From NCBI RefSeq assembly GCF_017591435.1, contig NC_059289.1, forward strand, positions 14,304,426 through 14,368,425: a stretch of DNA of 64,000 bases, in the 5' to 3' direction. Made by a program: the position numbers and the translations under genes. The stretch's first letter is position 1; each line of letters begins with the position of its first letter. The notes beneath the pieces are model-generated. The model saw only the letters and a list, made by a program, of their open reading frames with translations, made no database searches and had not been told where the DNA came from. Positions 44,936 through 64,000 of the stretch are shown in pieces. This DNA is from Portunus trituberculatus. Its lineage: Eukaryota > Arthropoda > Malacostraca > Decapoda > Portunidae.

Positions 44936-46371
44936 CATGTCTACGCCCTGCGTCAATCCCAGCTTGCGCCATCCTCTCACCCCGCTGTGGCAGCCGCGCC
45001 GCGTCCCGGGGCCGCAGAGTTGTCTGATACGAAGAATAAAACAGGTCCTTTTCGAGGTCGTAATGTCCTGTGCCACACCAATCCCGGGGCATTAAGAGCT
45101 GGGATCTGGAACACCATCACATGACCCTTCACATGTATGTCCCCGCCGCTCCTGATAGCTGCGATAAGTGGCGTGGCTGGCCAAGCAGTCTGCCTGCTTT
45201 CCTCGCTCCTCGGTCAGGCGTGTGCAGCCTCGCCCAGCACCTTGCCGACCCTGCTAAGATGAACTTGACACCCTCTTGGTTTTTCTGAGTGACTTTTACG
45301 TTCAATTTATTCCCCCGTTGTCTCTCCCTGCCTGCCTCAGTAAATATTTCTCTTGCTAGATATGAGGGTGTGCAATTATCGAGTGTGTACGAACCCTCGA
45401 CTCATTTGGCCAGGCAGCACTGGCAGTGGCGTTGTCAATACTCGCTCCGTCTCGAGGCTTGACTCCGCAATTACTCCTCATTGTCAACGATCCTGTCAGC
45501 CCCAGATTATACCTTCGAAAATTGTATAAGCTGGATTTAACGTGTGGATTATGGGTGTCTGGGATTAATCAGGATGTGGAGTAATTTTCTTTAGTCTTAT
45601 TTTTTCCTCTCACCTCACCCCTATAACTTGGGCCAGATTTTCAAGCCCGCCGTGGCATCGGAGTCGAAATCAGCTGACCAGCACGTGGGGTGAGGTGTGA
45701 AAGATGATAATTTTCCTTCATTATTCGTGAGTAATTGCATTTTTTTTACCCCTATGAAGCTGGTGATTAAGGATGTCACTGGCCTCCACCTCGCACCCTC
45801 CGCCTTGGTAATAAGTATATCTGGCTAGGCAGCTTGATGTCATTTTTAGAGTTAGTTTGTTTTCCTTCCCTGTCTACACTCGCCGTTAAGGTGTGTAGGT
45901 GGGGCCAGGTAGGTGGTGATCGCAGAGGCTCCTTGAGTGGCTGTGAAACTCTGAGAAGCAACAGGTGAGACGCGCAGGTGTTAACAAAGATGGTTATTTA
46001 TGTGCAGGTGTTGCTGAGGGTTGGGATGCTTAGCGGCGCCTTGAGGTTGTTGATTTGATTTTTTTTTACCTTCAGTCAGATTTTGGTTAATTCTTCTTTG
46101 TAATCTATTGGGACTGGCCTCTTTCTATACATACAATTTTAGTTGCTTTAGGACAGAGCACATCTTACGTCAAAAAATAGGATATACTTTTATTGTTTAT
46201 ATATAAGTGTGTTTTTGTATCATTCGTTGATCTAGTTTTGCATTTTTTTATATTTTTGTCTGAAGATGAAAGCAAAAGCAATGACATGACATATTCCTTG
46301 CTCATAATTTTCTGGCTTCATTCCTGATGCGTTTAGTTGTTTATGGCTGTCAGAATACTTTGAAAACACCA
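44935..46371. other. Unique sequence without a recognised gene
   Basis: Mixed DNA with no recognised feature. The frame 45070-45288 has no known domain; 46050-46330 is AT-rich. Confidence 0.6.

Positions 46372-48678
<2,307 letters not shown>

Positions 48679-48739
<61 letters not shown>
48679..48739. repeat. (GA)n microsatellite
   Basis: A perfect GA run of about 30 units. Confidence 0.98.
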
Positions 48740-48742
<3 letters not shown>

Positions 48743-49091
48743 GAAGCGAGTCAAGTATAAATCATCTTGCAAATTACCGTACGCTAATCTATCCTATCAC
48801 AACCCAATCAAACCTAATTTAACCAATATTAGTACTTTGCTTTCCTCTCTCATCCCAAAATTTTTTCCTCCCCCTCTCAATAATCCCTTAGCCTTTCTTT
48901 CCTTCCTCTCTTCCCTTGATCCAGCGGTCCCTCCTGCCCTGCTTTCCCTCCCCCTCGCTTCCTCTTTACCTTTTCCTGCCTCCCTTCCTGAAGAGCTTGT
49001 GGTCGATGATTGCAGGTCCCAGCGGCGTTCAGGAAGCTGTAAATACGCGATACGAACAAATGGACGCGATGCTTTTCTCCTTGTGTCGTGC

Positions 49092-49093
<2 letters not shown>

Positions 49094-49154
<61 letters not shown>
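49094..49154. repeat. (CT)n microsatellite
   Basis: A perfect CT run of about 30 units. The stretch 48740-49093 before it is C/T-rich without a recognised gene. Confidence 0.98.
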
Positions 49155-49157
<3 letters not shown>

Positions 49158-49408
49158 CTCATCTACAGCCCCATTACCCCATTATTTTAAGAGACTGCCC
49201 CTCTGAGCACTGAATGAGAGGTCTTTTAAAAAATTTTGATTCCCTCCTTCATCCCTTCCTTCCTCCCTCTGGCCCTAACTAACAGGCCCCTCAATGCCCC
49301 ACGGTCTTGTAGCGACCTGATTTCTGAGTGACTTATTAATCATAGTGACCAGAGATGCCCTTTCAACTGCGCCCTTACTCTCCTTTTCAAGTGCTTCCTA
49401 GTTGAGCA

Positions 49409-49487
49409 AGAGGAGGAGGAGGAGGAGGAGGAGGAGGAGGAGGAGGAGGAGGAGGAGGAGGAGGAGGAGGAGGAGGAGGAGGAGGAA
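49409..49487. repeat. (GGA)n trinucleotide array
   Basis: About 26 perfect GGA units. Confidence 0.98.
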
Positions 49488-51699
<2,212 letters not shown>

Positions 51700-51717
51700 G
51701 TCTGAATCAGGATGATG

Positions 51718-51719
<2 letters not shown>

Positions 51720-51800
<81 letters not shown>
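51720..51800. repeat. (AC)n microsatellite
   Basis: A perfect AC run of about 40 units, 22 bases after the long CT tract. Confidence 0.98.
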
Positions 51801-51801
<1 letters not shown>

Positions 51802-53251
51802 CCACCTACAGTTGAAGTGAAAATAAATGCTCTCCTTATCCATATTATATCACTGATTGTTAGCCAAGGAGGTGCTGTGAGTTTAGCCATTATCGCGTGA
51901 GTAATCAAAGCAGCCTGGTAATGATCACTTCTCCGTCGCCTGAAATAGTGGAGATGAACAAATAGCTATCAAAACATTCAGATAAAAGGAAAAAGACTCA
52001 GACCCGAGTTTATCACGCGGTGAACTGAAGAGGAGAGTCCCTGTGGTGTCCCGACGTCCACCGCTGCCACAAACAAGGTCACTGCCGCCCCCAGACACGC
52101 CCCGCCCCGCCGCTCCTAGTCATGGTTAGACTTTGAGGTCTTTTGAAGCTTCATATAAAGTCGATGTCGCTTCAAGAGTCAACACGTTCAATAGTCCTGC
52201 CGTTCTGTTGCAGCCTGGTCGTGGTCGTATGGGTAAAAAATGCTCGAGTGCTACCGTCCTGACGTACCCGTAGTCTCGTATATTGTGGAATCAGTTCTGC
52301 CTTCACGTATTTTGTGCCCAAGCGCCGTGTCAACCTCATTGGGAACAATTTGAAAAGTTGTCCGAGCGAAAATACTCTCGAAAATTATATCGTGAGTCGC
52401 GTAATGACGAGAAAGGACGTGTGTCGGAGGAGGAGAATATCGATGTGTGGCGGGTGATGGCGGCGACCCATCTCAAAGTGGGGACTTCCTTCCGTCGGTG
52501 TTCTCTTGGGGCGCCACACATCCGACCTGGCAGGGAGTAGAGCGGGTCACCGGGTCTTGTGTTCATCATCAGCTCGTCCGTTCAAAAGGAATCTGTTTAT
52601 CGCCCGCAAACGTGTCCCTCATTCCGAATTTCCGCTGCGAGTTTTTTACGAATACTCTTTGGGAATACGAGTACACGACATTGTGCGATCAACTCATGTG
52701 TTTGGTAATACTGTAGCCATATTGTTAGTTACTGTAATGGCAGAAGAAAGAAAAAATAAGCTTAGTTCGCAAAATACAGTCTGGACGGAGGTTGAAGTGA
52801 AGAGAGAGATGAACGAAGGAAAGAAAGAGGAAGGGACGGGAGGGAAAGGTAGCACCAGGAATCTTACGCTTTAGCAAGAAACGGAGTCCGGTGTGAGGGA
52901 CGCCAGGTGAGGGAGGGGTCGGCCTGCCCTGACCTCTCTGGTGCTGGGCAGGGAGCGCCACAAGTCACACTCAGAGGCCAACTGGTCGGACAGGATCTGG
53001 GTCCCCCTCCGTCTCTCTCCGATGCCTCCAGTGATATAATATTTCAACGTAATCTTTTTTTCTCAGATGGATGATGGAAACCTGAGTCACGGAGGGACTT
53101 GAGGGAGGAGGGACGTGTGTGAGGGATGGAGAGACAGGAACTAAAATATGGAGGGAATGAGGGGAGGAAGAAAAGGAGGAGGAGGAACAGACGGCAATGG
53201 ACTTGAGTGTCTTGATGCCATGAGCGGTAGACTGAAGGATAGAAGGGAAAG

Positions 53252-53254
<3 letters not shown>
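51801..53254. other. Unique sequence without a recognised gene
   Basis: Mixed DNA; 53090-53250 is purine-rich on the plus strand. The frames 52283-52540 and 52506-52874 have no known domain. Confidence 0.6.

Positions 53255-53318
<64 letters not shown>
53255..53318. repeat. (GA)n microsatellite in a purine-rich tract
   Basis: A pure GA run of about 32 units within a longer GGA/GAGAG-rich region (53090-53450). Confidence 0.97.
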
Positions 53319-53320
<2 letters not shown>

Positions 53321-54093
53321 GTTCTGACGATAGAAAGAGGAGAGAGGGAGAGTACTTTTGGAGGCAGACAAGGATAGAGTGAGAGAGTCAAGATGCACTG
53401 AAGGTAGAGAGAGGAGAGAGGGAGTGAGAAAGGGAGGGTGATCAGGTCTCCACGGGGTATGAGCATCGGCCTGAGGGATCTGCTCACCCCCACTCGGAAG
53501 CATGACATGAACTCAGCCTGACAAATGTAGGCTGTTTTTTGCTCTCTTTCTGCCGGTATGCAACCAGTTTGTGCGTACCGAATACCTGCTGGTGAGCCAT
53601 AGCCGGGGGAGGTAAACAACTGAATGGTGCGTGTATGGAAGAGACAAGAAAGGAAAATATTGCTGCTTTTGTGAAATTCTGTGATACGTGAATGTTGATA
53701 CGTCGAAGATTTATTTAGTATAATACCACGAAATTTGAGAGATAAGATAAGAAAAGAAGAAAAGTGAGAGACAGACAAGACTTGAACAAACCCTCCCTCC
53801 ATTCTTCCCTTCCTCCATCTCTCCTCTTCCCTCCCTCACTCGGTCCCTCACTCCCTCATTCACTCACTCATGACACTCTCACCTCCAACCCAATTATATT
53901 CTCGAAAAGGAAAGTCGCGGAGCAAGTTTTCGGATCATTCCTCGCCGTCTTAATCTTGATGTTGAATGTTAGTCGAGGTAAATGTTGTATTGTGTGTTAA
54001 TTTTATCCCTCCCTCGAACTGGCAGGTGCGAGGCAAGACTCTCCCCTCCACTTCACACACACGCACCAAGCAACCACACTCCACACCGGTCAG
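53319..54093. other. Unique sequence without a recognised gene
   Basis: 53460-53760 is non-repetitive. The minus frame 53044-53802 crosses it and the GA array; no domain is recognised. 53790-53880 is C/T-rich. Confidence 0.55.
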
Positions 54094-54480
54094 ATTAGAG
54101 TGGATATGGTGGTGGAGGCAGAGGTGATGTGGAGGCAGGATTGGTATGAAGGTGGTGTGCAAGGAGAGGAAGGAAAGTGTTACGTGGAGAGAAGAGTGAA
54201 GGTGAAGGAGAGAAGGAGGATGCTTGGTGGAATGAAGGTAGACAGAGGAAGATGGTATGGGAGGACGGAGGAATGTGATGTGGTATGGAAGGTGAGAGTA
54301 AAGGAGGAGGTGACGAGAGAGGAAGGAGAAGAGGATGGAGTAGAGAGACAGAGGTAGATGAGGAGGAAGATGTGGAAGATAAAGGATTGAATGATATAGT
54401 GAGGTGAAGGGAGGAGGAAATTAGTTGAGATGAAGGAAAATATGCAATAGTCATGGAAATGGTGAGATATGAAAAAAAAA
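54094..54480. repeat. Purine-rich, C-poor tract
   Basis: The plus strand is almost free of C over about 380 bases, with GGAGG, GATGTGG and GAAGG words. It is probably decayed GGA/GGTG simple sequence. The frames on both strands follow this bias. Confidence 0.8.
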
Positions 54481-55061
54481 CAAGAATATAGTACTAATGA
54501 AAAATAGAAAGTAAGAATAGAAATAAAAAGTACGAACAAATATTTAAAAATCAGATGGAGAATATATTGTGAGGAAAGAAACAGGAAATGCAACACTGAA
54601 GGAAGACAAAAAGAGGCAAAACACGTTAAGATTCCAAGCCAGGAAAACACAAGAGAACTATCAAGTCTCTGCATCACTTCCAGCTAAGCGGCGCTAACAT
54701 GTCAGGGAGGAACTTAAGAGTGAAACATCCTCCTTTACTTTCTTCCTCTTGTTTTTACTCCCTGACGTCAGCCGCTCATCACCTCGCCTTAACACCTGCC
54801 GGGGAAACACCTTAGACTTGCACCTTACATGCGGAGAAATGCTGCCAATGTCAATCCTGATGTTAGTAATGCGGAATAGAAGGGTTGAAGGAGATTAGAG
54901 GAAATAAAACACGAAGAAAACTAGTGTCATTTTTAACATAAGTGGCCATAGATCACACATTCCTTTCACTGTAATGTAGAGAACAATTCATTATAATATA
55001 GAGAACAATTGCGTTCATAAGGTAAGCATGTGTTTCTAGCAATGATCATTCCAAATGCAAA

Positions 55062-55064
<3 letters not shown>
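54481..55064. other. Unique AT-rich sequence
   Basis: Nothing recognised. AATTCATTATAATATAGAGAACAATT near 54983 duplicates part of the preceding GTAATGTAGAGAACAATTCA (period about 24). Confidence 0.55.

Positions 55065-55127
<63 letters not shown>
55065..55127. repeat. (GA)n microsatellite
   Basis: A perfect GA run of about 31 units. Confidence 0.98.
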
Positions 55128-55130
<3 letters not shown>

Positions 55131-55628
55131 TAACACTATGAGACTTAACTAGAGTAAAAAAGAAAAACATTATAAATACATATATCTATTAGAGACATAA
55201 TAAGAATACTATCAGACATCATTAACTGCGTTTTGCCGTATGTTTTGAAATTGATGCTTACGATGTTGTGGCCCGGTGCTCCTGATACACTGTGGTTGAT
55301 TGTCCTTCTGATGCTAAAGTTAGGTAGTAAAATGGAGTGAAACAGCCTGTCACTGTCTAAATGGCTGTTGCTGTTTTATATAGTACTCAAACTAAATAAA
55401 AACAGACTCCCCTTGTTTTTATCACCACCAATCCAACCATCACCATGACCATCATCACTATCAGCACTATCAGCACCAGTGAAAATGAGAAGTGCAGATT
55501 AAAATGGAAGGTGTGAGCAAAGGGAGTGTCTGCATGAAGTTCCTCTTAATATTTTGTCATTTATGCAGGACAGGTGAGGGTGATAAGGCAGTGGGCAGGT
55601 GTGTAGCTACCTACGTCATCATCAACAC
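55128..55628. other. Unique sequence without a recognised gene
   Basis: AT-rich; short CACCATC units near 55422-55475. Nothing else recognised. Confidence 0.55.
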
Positions 55629-55877
55629 CTATTTCTTCTTCTTCTTCTTCTTCTTCTTCTTCTTTGTTCTTGTTCTTCTCAAAATTGTTATTGCTATTGC
55701 TGTATTTGTTGTTTTTGTTGTTTTGTTCTTTTTCACCATCATTCCCTCTTCCTCCTCCTCCTCCTCCTCCTCCTCCTCCTCCTCCTCCTCCTCCTCCTCC
55801 TCCTCCTCCTCCTCCTCCTCCTCCTCCTCCTCCTCCTCCTCCTCCTCCTCCTCCTCCTCCTCCTCCTCCTCCTCCTC
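55629..55877. repeat. (TTC)n, TTG-rich link and long (CCT)n array
   Basis: TTC units (55629-55664), a TTG/TTC-rich link, then about 43 CCT units (55749-55877). The poly-Pro, poly-Leu, poly-Ser and poly-Glu frames come from this array. Confidence 0.97.
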
Positions 55878-56065
55878 TCGCTGTGTTATCCAGAAAGAAA
55901 AGAGCAAAGGAAGGCCTGAACCTGTTGGAACTTGGAATATAACAATGCAGAAAACTTGGCTCCTCTTTGCAACTTGTCGAAAAATCCTCGCTCGGGAAGA
56001 GTCTAGATCTGAAATATTTTATGATTGTCAGTGTGAAGTTAGCGGAGAGAGCAGGATCTGTGAGG

Positions 56066-56094
56066 GTGGTGGTGGTGGTGGTGGTGGTGGTGGT

Positions 56095-56173
<79 letters not shown>
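56066..56173. repeat. (GGT)n changing into (GT)n
   Basis: About 11 GGT units pass directly into about 38 GT units, which end against the SINE fragment. Confidence 0.97.
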
Positions 56174-56176
<3 letters not shown>

Positions 56177-56250
56177 TCACGTCGGTCGTCTGCTGGTCAC
56201 CCAGGAGCGAGCTCAGAGCTCATAGACCGATCTTCGGGAAGGACTAAGAC
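56174..56250 (-). mobile_element. Diverged, truncated SINE tail on the minus strand
   Basis: Read on the minus strand it contains CCGAAGATCGG, ATGAGCTCTGAGCTCG and the end GTGAATTACACACA, all in the order found in the 44375-44706 SINE. The part between (CTGGGTGACCAGCAGACGAC) differs, so it is a related subfamily or an old, rearranged copy. It has no tRNA head and lies between TG arrays on both sides. Confidence 0.75.
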
Positions 56251-56354
<104 letters not shown>

Positions 56355-56380
56355 CTTTATTATCGAGGTAGCACGTACTC

Positions 56381-56544
<164 letters not shown>

Positions 56545-56739
56545 ATCACTTCAAAGCAAGCGAAGTGTAGCAGGAGCATATACGTAAACCACAACACAGG
56601 CCCCTACACACACCTTCACGCCTCGTCCCATACATCCCCGTCACCACCATCACCACTCCACCACGCGTCACCACCCACGCCTCACCTGCTCACAATAACA
56701 GGAGGAGAACAGCGGGTGGGTAGACATAAGTGGACGGGA

Positions 56740-56790
56740 GTAATAGTAGTAGCAGTAGTAGTAGTAGTAGTGATAGTAGTGGTAGATGTA
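56740..56790. repeat. (AGT)n trinucleotide repeat
   Basis: AGT units with AGC and GATAGT variants. Confidence 0.9.
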
Positions 56791-56879
56791 TCAGGGGTGG
56801 AGACAGTGGTAATAGGAAGTGGAATTAGTGGGTATAAGTGGTAAGTTAGTGGGAATGAGGTTTAGACATGTGGGTGGAA

Positions 56880-57051
56880 GTGGTGAGTGATTGACTGACT
56901 GACTGACTGATTGACTGACTGACTGAATGGGAGTAAGTGGTGTGAGTTAACGTGAGTGAGATTTAAATAGGTGGGATGAATGTGGTGACAGATTGACTGA
57001 CTGACTGACTGACTGACTGACTTGGCTGGCTGGCTGACTGAATGGGAGCGA
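56880..57051. repeat. (TGAC)n in a duplicated ~101-bp block
   Basis: Two blocks, 56880-56937 and 56981-57051, share GTGGTGA-, GATTGACTGACTGACTGACTG and GACTGAATGGGAG. The second has more TGAC units plus GGCT units. The repeat and its flanks were duplicated together. Confidence 0.88.
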
Positions 57052-57202
57052 GATGAGATGCAGCCAGTCTGTGTTGTGGGAGACTTGTGTTCTGTGTGGG
57101 ACTTGCTTCATTACCTTCCCTCTCCTGCATTGTTTATGTGCGTGTGTGTGTGGATGCATGGGTGGATAAATAGGTGAATAAGTGTCCTTTTATCTGTTTA
57201 TG

Positions 57203-57203
<1 letters not shown>

Positions 57204-57280
<77 letters not shown>
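57204..57280. repeat. (CT)n microsatellite
   Basis: A perfect CT run of about 38 units. Confidence 0.98.
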
Positions 57281-57283
<3 letters not shown>

Positions 57284-57996
57284 GTGGAGGTGAGGGCGCC
57301 CGACCGTGGTGTTGTGGGCGAGTGTACGCAGCCGCCACAGGAAGGCTGGGTGAGGGGAAGGCGGGTTTGGCATCAGGGATGTTCGCTTTGTAACCTCCAA
57401 TAGACCGACAAAATTGGTCTATTATGCACAATTTGGCAGTTTATGTCAATTCCTTTCGCCCACTTTATGGTTTCATTGTATTTTCTGTTTCTTTTTTTCG
57501 TTTTCTTTTTTTGTTTTATTTTCAGTAGGGGACCATATTTACCACTTGTGTTATTGTTGTTTTTTGCCTCGTTCTGATTGGTTGTATGTTCGAGTTAACA
57601 GCTGCTTGAGATATGGAAGCCGTTGATTAGATATGGAAATGCGCCCCACCATACACATTACTGCTTATAAACTGGAGTCTGGAGATGTGTTCGTTGTCTG
57701 GAATACTCAAAAGAGACTCGGAGAAATCAATGTGCAAACACTTCCCACGTGAGAAACATTATGGCGAAAAATTGTAATGTTTGAGACTTTTGTGGAGGGG
57801 CGGTGAGTATTTTGCTGAATTTTTTGTAGGTTTTGTACTCGTGTGTCGTGGATGGTGGTGTTCCTCAGGTGTGTATCCCGTGTTCTTTATGACTTTCCTC
57901 ACCTTCTCCCTCTCAGTCTGTTTTCCTCCGCAACTAATCCTTTCCCGGTCATTGTTTGCGTGCTCCGTCATGTCCCCTTGTCATCTTGCCTGGTCA

Positions 57997-57999
<3 letters not shown>
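57281..57999. other. Unique sequence, T-rich in the middle
   Basis: Nothing recognised; T-rich at 57470-57570. Confidence 0.55.

Positions 58000-58049
<50 letters not shown>
58000..58049. repeat. (CT)n microsatellite
   Basis: A perfect CT run of about 25 units. Confidence 0.98.
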
Positions 58050-60164
<2,115 letters not shown>

Positions 60165-60445
60165 AGTAGCTCTTTTTTCCCTGTTTCTTCTCATCCCTCA
60201 ATCGTCCTTCTTCGTTCCCTTGTCCATTTTGCTCTAATATTTTTCTTTGCTGTATTTCTGTCTCTCTCATGTGACTAGTGGCTCTTCTCTCTCTCCTTCT
60301 CGCTTCACCCTTCCTCGATCGTCCTCCTCTGTTCCTTATTTATTTTGCTCCAGTGTCTCTTTCTCTTTGCATCCATCTTGACTACTATAGCTCCTCTTTC
60401 TCTTCATCCTCTCCTCTCCTCGACCGTCCTTTGTTCCTTCTACCT
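60165..60445. repeat. Diverged ~110-bp tandem repeat, about 2.5 copies
   Basis: Each copy has TAG-GCTCTT/GCTCCTC, TTC-TC-TC-CTC, AATCGTCCTTCTTCGTTCC or GATCGTCCTCCTCTGTTCC, then TTTTGCTC and CTTTGC-T. The ATCGTCC/ACCGTCC landmarks are at 60201, 60318 and 60423 (spacings 117 and 105). The tract is C/T-rich. Confidence 0.8.
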
Positions 60446-62789
<2,344 letters not shown>

Positions 62790-62795
<6 letters not shown>

Positions 62796-62825
62796 AGGAG
62801 GAGGAGGAGGAGGAGGAGGAGGAGG
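62790..62825. repeat. (GGA)n trinucleotide array
   Basis: About 12 GGA units. Confidence 0.95.
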
Positions 62826-62964
62826 TTGGTTGGTGGATGATGGTGACTAGCGTACACCTCGTCACCAGGAAATGTTCGGCACCGCCCTGCGCGTCACCGG
62901 AAGATTTGTGTTCTTATATAATTTCCAATCGAGTCCAGGTGCTAAACATGACGCAGTGAGGGAT

Positions 62965-63008
62965 GGGAGTGGGTGGCGGGACGGGGCGGGGCGGGACGGG
63001 GTGGGGCG
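62965..63008 (+). other. G-rich pentamer-like tract, G-quadruplex candidate
   Basis: GGGATGGGAGTGGGTGGCGG followed by ACGGGGCGGGGCGGGACGGG and GTGGGGCG. Many G runs of three or four with one- or two-base loops; also several GGGGCGGGG (GC-box-like) words. Confidence 0.75.
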
Positions 63009-63280
63009 TCACCGAGCCAGGGTGAGGCGAGGTGACGTGACGGTGGGAGAGAGGCGGGGTCGTCCCTGGACCGGTAACGCCTCATCAGCTTTGTATTGCA
63101 CTGCCGGATTATCGTAATCAGTGAAATTTACACCAAATGAGGATGATGCGGCGCTTTGGGAACCTTTCGCTAACAATCGTGACCGGAATGTTTATGCATC
63201 AGCCCATCCCGCGTGTGTGACTGGGATACGAACCTGTGTGTATGTGTTTGTGGGGCGGTGGAGGGAGAGGCAGGAGGTCG

Positions 63281-63284
<4 letters not shown>

Positions 63285-63350
<66 letters not shown>
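63285..63350. repeat. (CT)n microsatellite
   Basis: A perfect CT run of about 33 units. Confidence 0.98.
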
Positions 63351-63352
<2 letters not shown>

Positions 63353-63460
63353 TATGTAATACACCTCGTTGTCCATGACAGTGATGTAAGTTTTATTGCG
63401 CAGATGCATCCATAAGTGTGGCAATGGGGCGCTCACTCCTGACTCGCCTTATGGGGAGTT

Positions 63461-63875
<415 letters not shown>

Positions 63876-64000
63876 TAGCAACATCATTATTATTCTTTTC
63901 CTTAGTAGTAGTATCTAAATATGTCCATCATGAGTGTACCTTGCCATTCCACCACATGTCAGGGTACCTCAGTCAGTCTCACAACAGACATCTTTCTACC

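Noticed and set aside
53044..53802. A 252-residue minus frame
   Set aside because: A third of it is a Ser/Leu run from the GA array and the rest matches no family I know. A possible CUB-like SPGYGSP word lacks the other CUB residues.

Overview
This window looks like non-coding nuclear DNA from a large, repeat-rich arthropod genome. A decapod crustacean, possibly a crab, is the best guess. The reasons are very long and dense (CA)n/(TG)n and (CT)n/(GA)n arrays, a tRNA-Val(CAC)-derived SINE family with a (CA)n tail, and a short palindromic-ended element. The species call is inference; no protein or rRNA marker is present to confirm it. I recognise no protein-coding gene. Nearly every long open frame is a translated microsatellite, and the few low-repeat frames (for example 35240-35524, 34290-34640, 10645-10866) show no domain I know.

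Layout: 1-6.2 kb is mostly unique sequence with a GC/CpG-rich stretch (about 640-1660), a G-quadruplex candidate (3534-3553) and the first GA/GT tracts. 6.2-9.6 kb holds trinucleotide arrays and a TGG-rich higher-order tandem repeat (7675-8240). 9.65-10.6 kb and 14.2-15.15 kb are clusters of long dinucleotide tracts. 12.1-12.54 kb is a compound CTAT/CTGT/GT array. 12.88-13.45 kb holds two inverted copies of a short MITE-like element. 15.2-25 kb alternates unique sequence with CT, CA, TTG and CCT arrays and includes a 154-bp tandem duplication (24951-25258). 25.7-26.5 kb is a decayed ~140-bp tandem array. 27-35.9 kb is mostly unique with scattered CT/GA/CA tracts.

The clearest mobile DNA is a SINE family at 35972-36311, 44375-44706, a 5'-truncated copy at 44707-44934, and a diverged reverse-strand piece at 56174-56250. 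All four lie between CA/TG repeats on both sides, in the same relative orientation. This suggests that a (CA)n tail lets the SINE enter CA loci and lengthen them. A decayed ~100-125-bp tandem family (36846-37490) contains another TG array. Other tandem units are at 38881-39044 (82 bp) and 60165-60445 (~110 bp). The longest pure microsatellite is the 264-bp (CT)n at 51434-51697. 40.44-40.7 kb and 60.92-61.2 kb hold symmetric compound arrays. The window ends in a CT tract and an AGT/AGC array (63463-63850).

Several unique AT/GC-mixed stretches (34.4-34.65, 43.55-43.99, 49.56-49.74, 58.06-58.34, 60.55-60.76 kb) look complex enough to be regulatory or conserved DNA, but this cannot be shown without comparison to other genomes. 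I found no gene system. The most useful signals concern repeat birth and SINE-microsatellite coupling.
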